Below, piece after piece: positions 17,046 through 24,586 of a DNA stretch of 64,000 bases (positions are counted from its first letter, which is position 1; every line of letters starts with the position of its first letter). Position numbers and translations under genes: made by a program. The stretch is taken from contig OZ219927.1 of the NCBI GenBank assembly GCA_964291465.2, forward strand, positions 8,343 to 72,342, in the 5' to 3' direction. The stretch comes from JAGWBJ01 sp964291465 (GTDB lineage: Bacteria > Chloroflexota > Dehalococcoidia > Lucifugimonadales > JAGWBF01). The notes below the pieces were generated by a model. It made no database searches, had not been told where the DNA came from, and saw only the letters and a program-made list of their open reading frames with translations.

Positions 17046-18235
17046 CGCGCAGCAAAGCCGACTGGATCGAAATGGAGAAGCAATACTACATGTTCACCGT
17101 GAGGCGTCAGCCCGTGGTCATCGCCCGGGGCGAGGGCACCAGGGCGTGGGACGTGGACGGCAAGGAGTACCTGGACTTCTGCGCCGGGTGGGCGGTGAAC
17201 AACCTGGGCCATTGCCACCCGGCCATCACCCAGGCCATCGTGGACCAGGCGGGTACGTTGCTGCAGACCTCCAACCAGTTCTACACGACTCCCCAGCTTC
17301 TCTTGGCCCAGCTGCTGGTGGAGAATAGCTGTCTGGACAAGGTGTTCTTCAGCAACAGCGGCGTCGAGGCCGTCGAGGGCGTCACGAAGCTGGCCCGAAA
17401 GCACGGCAGGAAGAACCGGGACGGCGCGCAAGAGGTCATCACGGCGTACAACTCCTTCCACGGACGCACCCTGGGGATGATCGCGGCAACCGGGCAGCCC
17501 CACTACCAGGAGGCGTGGCAGCCCCTGGCGCCCGGCTTTGTGCACGTCGAGTTCGACAACGTCGAGGCGATCATGGAGGCGACCACCGACCGGACCGCGG
17601 CGGTCATGGTGGAGCCGGTGCAGGGCGAGGGTGGAGTGAACGTTCCCGCGACGGACTACCTTGCCAGGGTCCGGAAGTGGTGCGACGAGCAGGGCCTGCT
17701 GCTGGTCTTGGACGAGGTGCAGACCGGCATCGGGCGCCTTGGCAGCCTGTTCGGCTACCAGCGGTTCGGCGTGGAGCCCGACGCCATCTCCCTGGGAAAG
17801 GGCCTGGGCGGGGGCGTGCCCATCGGCGCGTTCATGTCCAAGGACGCCTGCATGTCCCTGGAGCCCGGCGACCACGGCTCCACCTTCGGGGGGAACCCGT
17901 TGACCACCGCCGCCGCCTACGCCTCGACCAAGTACATCGTCGACCACGACATGTCTGCCAACGCCCTGGCGATGGGGGAACGGCTGATGGCCGGGCTCGA
18001 GGGGTTGAAGTCGCGGTTCGACTTCGTCTCCCAGGTGAGGGGCATGGGCCTTCTGGTGGCCTTGGAGTTCAACGGAGACATCGCCGGCAAGGTGGTGGCC
18101 CAGAGCAACGAGGACGGCCTGCTGCTCAACCCCGTAAGGCCAAACGCGATACGCTTCATGCCGCCCCTGAACGTCAGCGCCGACGAGATAGACGAAGGGG
18201 TGGAGCGCCTGGCCACGGCGCTGGGAAAGATATAG
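17042..18235 (+). CDS. argD: Acetylornithine aminotransferase
   Basis: PLP-dependent class III transaminase turning N-acetylglutamate semialdehyde into N-acetylornithine. The 397 residues show the family order: SNSGVEAVE near 104-112 for cofactor binding, FHGRTLG at 139-145, LDEVQTGIGRLG at 223-234 and the PLP lysine K253 in SLGKGLGGGVPIGAF. 4-aminobutyrate and succinylornithine aminotransferases look alike; the place between argB and argG decides the role. The start overlaps the UPF0182 stop, and argG starts 7 bases after the end. Confidence 0.94.
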   Translation: MTRSKADWIEMEKQYYMFTVRRQPVVIARGEGTRAWDVDGKEYLDFCAGWAVNNLGHCHPAITQAIVDQAGTLLQTSNQFYTTPQLLLAQLLVENSCLDKVFFSNSGVEAVEGVTKLARKHGRKNRDGAQEVITAYNSFHGRTLGMIAATGQPHYQEAWQPLAPGFVHVEFDNVEAIMEATTDRTAAVMVEPVQGEGGVNVPATDYLARVRKWCDEQGLLLVLDEVQTGIGRLGSLFGYQRFGVEPDAISLGKGLGGGVPIGAFMSKDACMSLEPGDHGSTFGGNPLTTAAAYASTKYIVDHDMSANALAMGERLMAGLEGLKSRFDFVSQVRGMGLLVALEFNGDIAGKVVAQSNEDGLLLNPVRPNAIRFMPPLNVSADEIDEGVERLATALGKI

Positions 18236-18242
18236 GAGGACC

Positions 18243-19436
18243 ATGGCGCAGAAGAAGATCGCCCTGGCGTACAGCGGCGGTCTGGACACGTCCGTAGCCG
18301 TACGCTGGCTCCAGGAGCAGTACGATGCCGAGGTCGTGACCGTGACCATCGACCTGGGCATGGTGGACCTGGAGCCTGCCCGTCAGAAGGCCCTCCAGAT
18401 CGGCGCGGTCAACGCCATCACGGTGGACGGCAAGTCGGCGTTCTACGAAGGCTACATCGCCCCGGCCCTGAAGGCGGGAGCGGTCTACGAGGACGTCTAC
18501 CCGCTTGCCACGGCCCTTGGCCGTCCACTGATCGCCCGCTACATGGTGGAGGCGGCCCGCAGGGAGGGGGCCTACGCCGTGGCCCACGGGTGCACCGGCA
18601 AGGGGAACGACCAGGTGCGGCTGGACGTGAGCGTGGCGGCCCTGGCGCCGGACCTCCAGGTCATCGCGCCCATAAGGGAGTGGGGCATGAGCCGGGAGGA
18701 GGAGATCGAGTACGGCCGCGCTCGGAACATCCCGGTGCCCGAGGGCAGGAACCCATACTCGACCGACGAGAACCTGTGGGGCCGCAGCATAGAGACGGGA
18801 GACCTGGAGGACCCCTGGAACGAGCCTCCCGAGGACGCCTTCCAGTGGACCAGGCCTGTGGGCGCCTGCCCGGACGAGCCCTCCTACATCGAGATAGCTT
18901 TCGAGCAGGGTCTGCCCGTCTCCATCGACGGCGAGGAGATGGACGGGGTGGCCTTGGTGGACCACCTCAACCGGCGGGCCGGCCAACACGGCGTGGGCCG
19001 CATCGACCACCTGGAGAACCGGCTGGTGGGAATCAAGTCCCGGGAGGTCTACGAGGCCCCCGCGGCGGTGGTGCTGCACTCGGCCCACAGGGCCCTGGAG
19101 GCCATCACCTTGAGCAAGGAGCAGGTCCGCCTGAAGACGCGGATCGCCCAGGAGTACGCGGACGTCGTGTACAATGGCCTGTGGTTCACCCAGCACCGCC
19201 GGGACATGGATGCCTACGTGGACAGCACCCAGAGGCACGTCAGCGGGACGGTGCGGGGGCGCCTCCTGAAGGGCTCCTGCACCGTCGTGGGGAGAAGGTC
19301 CCCCAACGCCCTGTACAGCTACGAGCTGGCCACCTATGACCGGGGCGACAAGTTCGACCACCGCGCGGCGGAGGGCTTTATATCCATCTTCGGACTGCCG
19401 GTCAGGACCCAGTCGCAGGTCCAGGGAGACGAGTGA
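18243..19436 (+). CDS. argG: Argininosuccinate synthase
   Basis: Joins citrulline and aspartate using ATP. The P-loop of the N-type PP-loop family is AYSGGLDTSV at 9-18. Further blocks are HGCTGKGNDQVR, PIREWGMSREEEIEYGR and YSTDENLWGRSIE. The 397-residue length is typical. The ATG follows a clear AGGAGG four bases after the argD stop. Argininosuccinate lyase follows. Confidence 0.97.
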   Translation: MAQKKIALAYSGGLDTSVAVRWLQEQYDAEVVTVTIDLGMVDLEPARQKALQIGAVNAITVDGKSAFYEGYIAPALKAGAVYEDVYPLATALGRPLIARYMVEAARREGAYAVAHGCTGKGNDQVRLDVSVAALAPDLQVIAPIREWGMSREEEIEYGRARNIPVPEGRNPYSTDENLWGRSIETGDLEDPWNEPPEDAFQWTRPVGACPDEPSYIEIAFEQGLPVSIDGEEMDGVALVDHLNRRAGQHGVGRIDHLENRLVGIKSREVYEAPAAVVLHSAHRALEAITLSKEQVRLKTRIAQEYADVVYNGLWFTQHRRDMDAYVDSTQRHVSGTVRGRLLKGSCTVVGRRSPNALYSYELATYDRGDKFDHRAAEGFISIFGLPVRTQSQVQGDE

Positions 19437-19493
19437 CGGCCAGGACGCTCCCGGGCCGGTAGGAACCTCTCGGACCGACGGCGCGGAATCACT

Positions 19494-20909
19494 ATGGCCT
19501 TTGCGGAGGCCGGTCCCATGGACGATAAAGGCCACGGCTACTCCGTCTCCATCCACTACGATCGGCGGCTGTACAAGCAGGACATCGCCGGGTCCGTCGC
19601 CCATGCACGCATGCTGGCGGCCGGAGGCATCCTTTCGGACTCCGAGGTCGAGCTGATAGTGGCGGGTCTCCGTTCCATCCGCGAGGAGATCGAGTCGGGC
19701 GCCTTTCCCTGGCGGGACTCCCTGGAGGACATCCACATGAACGTGGAGGCCCGCCTGGTGGAGAAGATCGGCGCCCCGGTGGCCGGAAAGCTCCACACCG
19801 GCCGGTCCCGCAACGACCAGGTGGCCCTGGACATGCGGATGTACCTGAAGGATGCCATCGTGGACATCTGCCACGGCATCCGGGGCGTGCAGCTCGCCCT
19901 GGTCGACGTCTCGGACGCCCATGCCCGCGCCCTGATGCCGGGCTACACCCACTTGCAGCGGGCCCAGCCCATATTGTTCGCCCACCACCTGCTGGCCTAC
20001 TTTCACATGCTGGAGAGGGACCTGTCCCGCTTCCACGACTGCCTCGGGCGCATGGACGTCATGCCCCTGGGAAGCGGCGCCCTGGCCGGCGTGCCCTACC
20101 CAACCGACAGGGAGCTTCTGGCGGCGGAGCTTGGCTTCTCCTCGGTGAGCGCCAACAGCATGGACGCAGTGTCGGACAGGGACTACCTCGCCGAGTTCCA
20201 CTCCGCCGCCGCGATATGCATGATGCACCTGTCCCGACTCGCCGAGGAGGTGGTGCTCTGGTCCTCCCGGGAGTTCGGCTTCGTCACCCTGGCCTCCCAG
20301 TACGTTACGGGCAGCAGCATCATGCCCCAGAAGCGAAACCCGGACTTCGCTGAGCTGGCCAGGGGAAAGACCGGGCGTGTATACGGTCACCTGATGGGAA
20401 TTCTTACGGTGCTCAAGGGGCTGCCCCTCTCCTACAACCGGGACCTTCAGGAGGACAAGGAGGGGACCTTCGACACCGTCGACACCCTGCAGGCCACCCT
20501 GGAGGTCTTTTCCGGTATGCTGTCGACCATGACCGTGAACCGGGACCGCATGGAGTTGGCCTCGGGGGAGAGCTATATGCTTGCCACGGACCTGGCCGAT
20601 TATCTGGTCACCGAGAAGAAGGTGCCCTTCCGGGAGGCGTACGGGGCCGTGAAGGAGCTGTGCTCCTATGCCGGGTCCGGGGGAAAGTCCCTGGGCGACC
20701 TGACCGTCGAGGAGTACCGCCGCTTCTCGCCCCATTTCGACGAGGGTGTCTACCGCATATCCGCCGCGTCTTCGGTGGCGGCCAGGGACATCGACGGCGG
20801 CACCGCTCCCGGGCGGGTGGACGAGGCGCTGAGGCGCGCGAGGGAGCTGCTGGACGAGGGCAGCCCAGTGCGGGCGATGGGCACATCACGCGGTGAGGCG
20901 GTACCATGA
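19494..20909 (+). CDS. argH: Argininosuccinate lyase
   Basis: Cleaves argininosuccinate to arginine and fumarate; fumarase/aspartase superfamily. Of 471 residues, HTGRSRNDQVALDMRM near 101, TVLQRAQPI-like HLQRAQPILFAHH, and the signature GSSIMPQKRNPD at 273-284 are present. The N-terminus is unusual: the family's LWGGRF opening is absent and the protein starts MAFAEAGPMDDKG. Ser-Leu-Trp is encoded just before in another frame, so a small deletion or sequence error at the start is possible, but no other in-frame start exists. It overlaps rpe by ATGA. Confidence 0.94.
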   Translation: MAFAEAGPMDDKGHGYSVSIHYDRRLYKQDIAGSVAHARMLAAGGILSDSEVELIVAGLRSIREEIESGAFPWRDSLEDIHMNVEARLVEKIGAPVAGKLHTGRSRNDQVALDMRMYLKDAIVDICHGIRGVQLALVDVSDAHARALMPGYTHLQRAQPILFAHHLLAYFHMLERDLSRFHDCLGRMDVMPLGSGALAGVPYPTDRELLAAELGFSSVSANSMDAVSDRDYLAEFHSAAAICMMHLSRLAEEVVLWSSREFGFVTLASQYVTGSSIMPQKRNPDFAELARGKTGRVYGHLMGILTVLKGLPLSYNRDLQEDKEGTFDTVDTLQATLEVFSGMLSTMTVNRDRMELASGESYMLATDLADYLVTEKKVPFREAYGAVKELCSYAGSGGKSLGDLTVEEYRRFSPHFDEGVYRISAASSVAARDIDGGTAPGRVDEALRRARELLDEGSPVRAMGTSRGEAVP

Positions 20910-21589
20910 ACCATAGGACGGTCAAGATAGCGCCGTCGGTCCTGTCGGCTGACTTCGGCCGCCTTGGAGAGCAGGTGGCCGAGGCCGCCCGCGCCGGGGC
21001 CGACTACCTCCACCTGGACGTTATGGACGGCCACTTCGTGCCCAACATCTCCATGGGGCCCGTGGTGGTGGAGGGCATCCGGGCGGCCAGCGACCTGCCC
21101 CTCAACGTGCACCTGATGATCGACCGGCCCGAACGATACATTGCCGACTTCGTCAAGGCCGGGGCGGACCACATAATATTGCACAGCGAGTCGTGCCTGC
21201 ATCTGCACAGGGCCATACATCAGGTCAAGGAGGCGGGGCTCCAGGCGGGTGTGGCCATCAATCCTTCCACCCCCCTCGCGTCCCTGGAGGAACTCCTCTG
21301 CTACGTGGACATCGCCCTCATCGGCACCGTAAACCCAGGCTTCTCGGGCCAGAAGATGATACCCGAGACTCTGGACAAGGTGTCCCGTCTGCGCAACCTG
21401 CTGTCCGAACGGGGCTACGCGGCAGAGGTCCAGGTGGACGGCGGGATCAACGCCGATACGGCTCCCGATGCCGTGCGAGCGGGCGCGACCATCCTGGTGG
21501 CGGGGGCGGCGGTCTTCAACCGCACCGAGTCCGTGGATGCTGCCATGGGGAAGCTGAGGCGGAGTATCGAGGGGGTGGAGCCGCGCTAG
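20906..21589 (+). CDS. rpe: Ribulose-phosphate 3-epimerase
   Basis: TIM-barrel enzyme of the pentose phosphate pathway, 227 residues. IAPSVLSADFGRL at 8-20, HLDVMDGHFVPNISMGP at about 36-52, HLMIDRP, TVNPGFSGQKMIPE and QVDGGINADT carry the metal and phosphate-binding residues. It is translationally coupled to argH through ATGA. It ends by sharing CTAG with the converging rpmB stop codon. Confidence 0.95.
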   Translation: MNHRTVKIAPSVLSADFGRLGEQVAEAARAGADYLHLDVMDGHFVPNISMGPVVVEGIRAASDLPLNVHLMIDRPERYIADFVKAGADHIILHSESCLHLHRAIHQVKEAGLQAGVAINPSTPLASLEELLCYVDIALIGTVNPGFSGQKMIPETLDKVSRLRNLLSERGYAAEVQVDGGINADTAPDAVRAGATILVAGAAVFNRTESVDAAMGKLRRSIEGVEPR

Positions 21590-21771
21590 GAGCGGGGAGG
21601 CTTGTGGTGCGTCCTGAGGCACCTCGTGCAGATCTTGACGCGCTTCGGGGCACCGTTCACCGATATGGTCAGCTTGTGGGTGTTGGGCAGGAAACGGGTC
21701 CTGGTCCGCCGCTTGGAGTGGCTGACGTTGTTCCCCGACATTCCGACCTTGCCGCAGACTTCACACTTCAT
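21586..21771 (-). CDS. rpmB: 50S ribosomal protein L28
   Basis: Small basic ribosomal protein of 61 residues. CEVCGKVG at 3-10 and CTRCLRTHHK near 48-57 give two CxxC pairs, so this is the zinc-binding C+ form. The motif GNNVSHSKRRTRTRFLPN is the L28 signature. It stands alone, transcribed away from fakA. Confidence 0.96.
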   Translation of the reverse strand: MKCEVCGKVGMSGNNVSHSKRRTRTRFLPNTHKLTISVNGAPKRVKICTRCLRTHHKPPRS

Positions 21772-21788
21772 GATGGACCCATTCCCAT

Positions 21789-21817
21789 TTGACCGGCAGA
21801 CCGGCTTTCAGTAGAAT
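21789..21817 (+). promoter_or_regulatory. Promoter of fakA
   Basis: TTGACC, 17 bases, TAGAAT. Expected transcription start near 21824, only a couple of bases from the predicted rpmB start on the other strand. Confidence 0.6.
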
Positions 21818-21828
21818 TCCTGCCAGCT

Positions 21829-21857
21829 AGGATAGCATGGGCGCGGCATGTTGACAA
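21829..21857 (-). promoter_or_regulatory. Promoter of rpmB
   Basis: On the minus strand TTGTCA, 17 bases and TATCCT with a TGC extension. Expected start near 21822. Confidence 0.6.
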
Positions 21858-21864
21858 GGAGCGC

Positions 21865-23625
21865 GTGCACTTGGCCGGCTCGGTCTTGAGCTCCCCCAGG
21901 GAAGAGGGGACATATCCCGACAAGCTGAACGGGCGCCAGTTGCGGAGCGTCTTCGAGGCTGCGGAACGCTTCTTCGACCGGCACCGCGATGTCATCAATT
22001 CCCTCAACGTCTTTCCCGTCCCGGACGGCGACACGGGCACCAACATGCTGCTTACCCTCCGCAGCGTCCTGGAGCAGGGGCGGGGGGAGCCGGACGCCTC
22101 CGCGGGGTCCGTCATGGCCTCCATGGCCCGGGGCGCGGTCCTGGGTGCCCGGGGCAACAGCGGGGTGATCCTGTCCCAGTTCTTCCAGGGAATGGCCCGC
22201 GGCCTGGAGGAGAAGGAAGAGCTCGACGGCAGAGACCTGGCTGCATGCCTGGAGCTGGCTTCCAGGGCCGCTTACGCCTCGGTGGGAACACCGGTGGAGG
22301 GCACCATGCTCACGGTCATAGACCAGCTCTCCAAGGGGGCCTCCCGCCACTTGTCCGACGCTGAGGCCCCGGTGGACCTGCTGTCCGTCTGGACGGCGGG
22401 CCTGCAAGCGGCCAGAGAGGCCGTCTCCAACACACCCCTCCAGCTTCAGGTCCTGGCCGACGCCGGCGTCGTCGACGCGGGCGGCCAGGGTGTCGTGACC
22501 CTTCTGGAGGGGGCCCGGCGGTGCATGGCGGGTCAGAGTCTCGGCGGCGAGCTGGACCTGTGCGTGCCTTGCCTGCCCTCGGGTGGCGAGCCAACCCCCC
22601 TGGACGCCGTCGTGCGGGAGGAGTACCTGCGGACCACCGAGGAGGAGCTTTACGGCTACTGCACCCAGCTCCTGATCGAAGGCGCCTCCCTGCAGGTGGA
22701 CGAGATCCGGGACAGGCTGGGCTCCATGGCGGGCTCCACCGTCGTCGTGGGCACCTCCAGCCTCGTCAGGCTCCACGTCCATGCCCAGGACCCGGGTCCA
22801 GTCATCAGCTACGCCGTGTCGCTGGGGACGGTGCGCGACGTCAACCTCCAGAGTATGGACGAGCAGCATGAGGAGTTCATTGCCTCCCACCGGGGCGAGG
22901 CAACACGCCCTGCGGGTGCGGCGTCCGCCGGAGAGGGCCCGGCCGAGGTGGCCCAGGCCCTGGCGGTGGTGGCCGTCGCATGGGGTGACGGGTTCGTGGA
23001 GCTCTTCGAGGAGCTCGGGTGCTCGTCGGTGGTGGTCGGGGGGCAAACCATGAACCCCAGCGCGGGAGAGCTGATGGAAGCCGCGGCGAAGACTTGCGCG
23101 TCCCAAGTGATCCTTCTCCCCGACAACTCCAACGTGGTCCCGGCGGCCCGACAAGCGGTGGGCCTGGCGGCCGAATGTGGAGACGGCCCGGCCCTATCCG
23201 TGCTTCCAACCCGGTCCCTGCCCGAGGGAGTTGCCGCCCTTCTGGCCTTCAATCCCAGCGAAGACCTGGAACAGAACCTCCAGTCGATGGAGACCGCCAT
23301 CTCGGGCGTCCGCAGCATCGAGGTGACCAGAGCGGTACGGGACTCCACCGTCAGCGGAAGCTCCGTCAGGGAGGGCCAGTATATCGGCTTGGTGGACGGC
23401 GACCTGGTCTCGGTGGGAGAGACCGCCCATTCGGTCCTTCAGGAGGCGCTGGCGGGGTGCGGACCCGGGGAGGGCCAGCTAGTCAGTCTGTACTGGGGCA
23501 AAGACGTGGGCCGGGACGCCGCCGAGGACGCGGCGGAGAGCATACGCCTCCGCTTCCCGGGAGTCGAGGTGGAGCAGGTATACGGGGGCCAGCCCCTCTA
23601 TCACTACCTGGCGTCTATCGAGTAG
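21865..23625 (+). CDS. fakA: Fatty acid kinase catalytic subunit (DAK2/DhaL domain protein)
   Basis: FakA/YloV-type kinase that phosphorylates fatty acids held by a FakB (DegV) carrier. The 586 residues begin with a DhaL domain whose Mg-ATP aspartates are in NVFPVPDGDTGTNML near 48-62, followed by ARGARGNSGVILSQF-type sequence and DAGVVDAGGQG. The rest is the FakA middle and C-terminal domain (NMNPSAGEL-type motif as GQTMNPSAGELM, and DNSNVVPAA). The GTG start follows AAGGAG at five bases. The adjacent gene is a DegV protein, the expected partner. Acyl phosphate made here would feed PlsY, encoded about 16 kb away. Confidence 0.92.
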   Translation: MHLAGSVLSSPREEGTYPDKLNGRQLRSVFEAAERFFDRHRDVINSLNVFPVPDGDTGTNMLLTLRSVLEQGRGEPDASAGSVMASMARGAVLGARGNSGVILSQFFQGMARGLEEKEELDGRDLAACLELASRAAYASVGTPVEGTMLTVIDQLSKGASRHLSDAEAPVDLLSVWTAGLQAAREAVSNTPLQLQVLADAGVVDAGGQGVVTLLEGARRCMAGQSLGGELDLCVPCLPSGGEPTPLDAVVREEYLRTTEEELYGYCTQLLIEGASLQVDEIRDRLGSMAGSTVVVGTSSLVRLHVHAQDPGPVISYAVSLGTVRDVNLQSMDEQHEEFIASHRGEATRPAGAASAGEGPAEVAQALAVVAVAWGDGFVELFEELGCSSVVVGGQTMNPSAGELMEAAAKTCASQVILLPDNSNVVPAARQAVGLAAECGDGPALSVLPTRSLPEGVAALLAFNPSEDLEQNLQSMETAISGVRSIEVTRAVRDSTVSGSSVREGQYIGLVDGDLVSVGETAHSVLQEALAGCGPGEGQLVSLYWGKDVGRDAAEDAAESIRLRFPGVEVEQVYGGQPLYHYLASIE

Positions 23626-23665
23626 AGCCGGGTGAGCAGAGCAGAGGGCGAGTAGAGCAGAGGGC
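23620..23665. repeat. 16-bp tandem repeat starting at the fakA stop codon
   Basis: GAGCAGAGCAGAGGGC and GAGTAGAGCAGAGGGC follow each other (15 of 16 identical), preceded by a 14-base degenerate copy GAGTAGAGCCGGGT that contains the fakA TAG. Confidence 0.85.
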
Positions 23666-23694
23666 CTGGAGCCCTGGGAGGAGAAGGGGTACCC

Positions 23695-24555
23695 ATGGCC
23701 GTAAAGCTGGTGACCGACAGCACGTGCGACCTGCCCAAGGACCTGGCCAGCCGGTGGGACATCACGGTGGTCCCCTGCAACGTCCACTTCGATGACCAGG
23801 TCTACAAGGACGGTATCGACATCGCTCCAGACGAGTTCTACGATCGGCTGGCGGCGGCGCCCCGGCTGCCCACCACCGCCCAGCCATCGGTCAACGACTT
23901 CGTCGAAGTATACCGTCCCTTGCTCGACGAGGGCCATGACGTGGTGTCGGTCCACCTGTCCGCCAAGTTCAGCGGGACCCTCAACTCGGCGTACCAGGCC
24001 AAGGAGTCCATCGTCTCCGGAGAGTCCGGTGCGCCGGTGGACCCGGCCCGTATTGACATAATCGACTCCCGGCTGACCTCCATGTGCCTGGGTATGGTGG
24101 CCCTTGAGGCTGCGGGGGCCATATCCCAGGGCGGGGACAGGGAGACCGTTGCCAGGGCGGCCGAAGAGGCCATCGAGCGCAGCCACTGCTACTTCCTTCT
24201 GGACACGTTGGAGTACCTCCAAAAGGGTGGGCGCATAGGCAAGGCCAGCGCCTTCCTGGGCTCTCTCCTCAGCATCAAGCCCATCCTGACCATCAGGGAC
24301 GGCGAGGCGCACCCCGTGGAGCGGGCTCGGACCAGGGCCCGGGGACTCCAGCGGCTGCTGGATATGGTCCGGGCCCTCGGTCCCGTGACCAGGCTGTCGG
24401 TGCTGTACAGCACCGGCGCCGAGGAGGCCAAGGCGGTCAGGGACACCCTGGGCGACCTGATGGCCGCCGATGAGGTCGTCATGGCCCGCTTCGGTCCCGT
24501 CGTCGGCACGTACCTGGGGCCCGGCGCCCTGGGCGTCACCGCCCTGTCCCGTTAG
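23695..24555 (+). CDS. fakB: DegV family fatty acid-binding protein (FakB)
   Basis: Carrier that binds a fatty acid and presents it to FakA. The 286 residues start VKLVTDSTCDLP, the DegV opening. Further motifs are PTTAQPSVNDF, LSAKFSGTLNSA (serine/threonine contacts for the carboxylate) and LDTLEYLQKGGRIGKA. Length is normal. The start ATG has a GGGAGGAGAAGG ribosome site. With fakA it forms the standard two-gene unit. Confidence 0.92.
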   Translation: MAVKLVTDSTCDLPKDLASRWDITVVPCNVHFDDQVYKDGIDIAPDEFYDRLAAAPRLPTTAQPSVNDFVEVYRPLLDEGHDVVSVHLSAKFSGTLNSAYQAKESIVSGESGAPVDPARIDIIDSRLTSMCLGMVALEAAGAISQGGDRETVARAAEEAIERSHCYFLLDTLEYLQKGGRIGKASAFLGSLLSIKPILTIRDGEAHPVERARTRARGLQRLLDMVRALGPVTRLSVLYSTGAEEAKAVRDTLGDLMAADEVVMARFGPVVGTYLGPGALGVTALSR

Positions 24556-24567
24556 ACCTGGCCACCG

Positions 24568-24576
24568 TGCTACACT
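24568..24576 (+). promoter_or_regulatory. Extended -10 promoter that may give a leaderless recG mRNA
   Basis: TGC-TACACT ends 10 bases before the recG ATG, so the transcript should start within a few bases of the start codon. No ribosome-binding sequence lies between. Confidence 0.45.
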
Positions 24577-24586
24577 GTCTCTGTAG

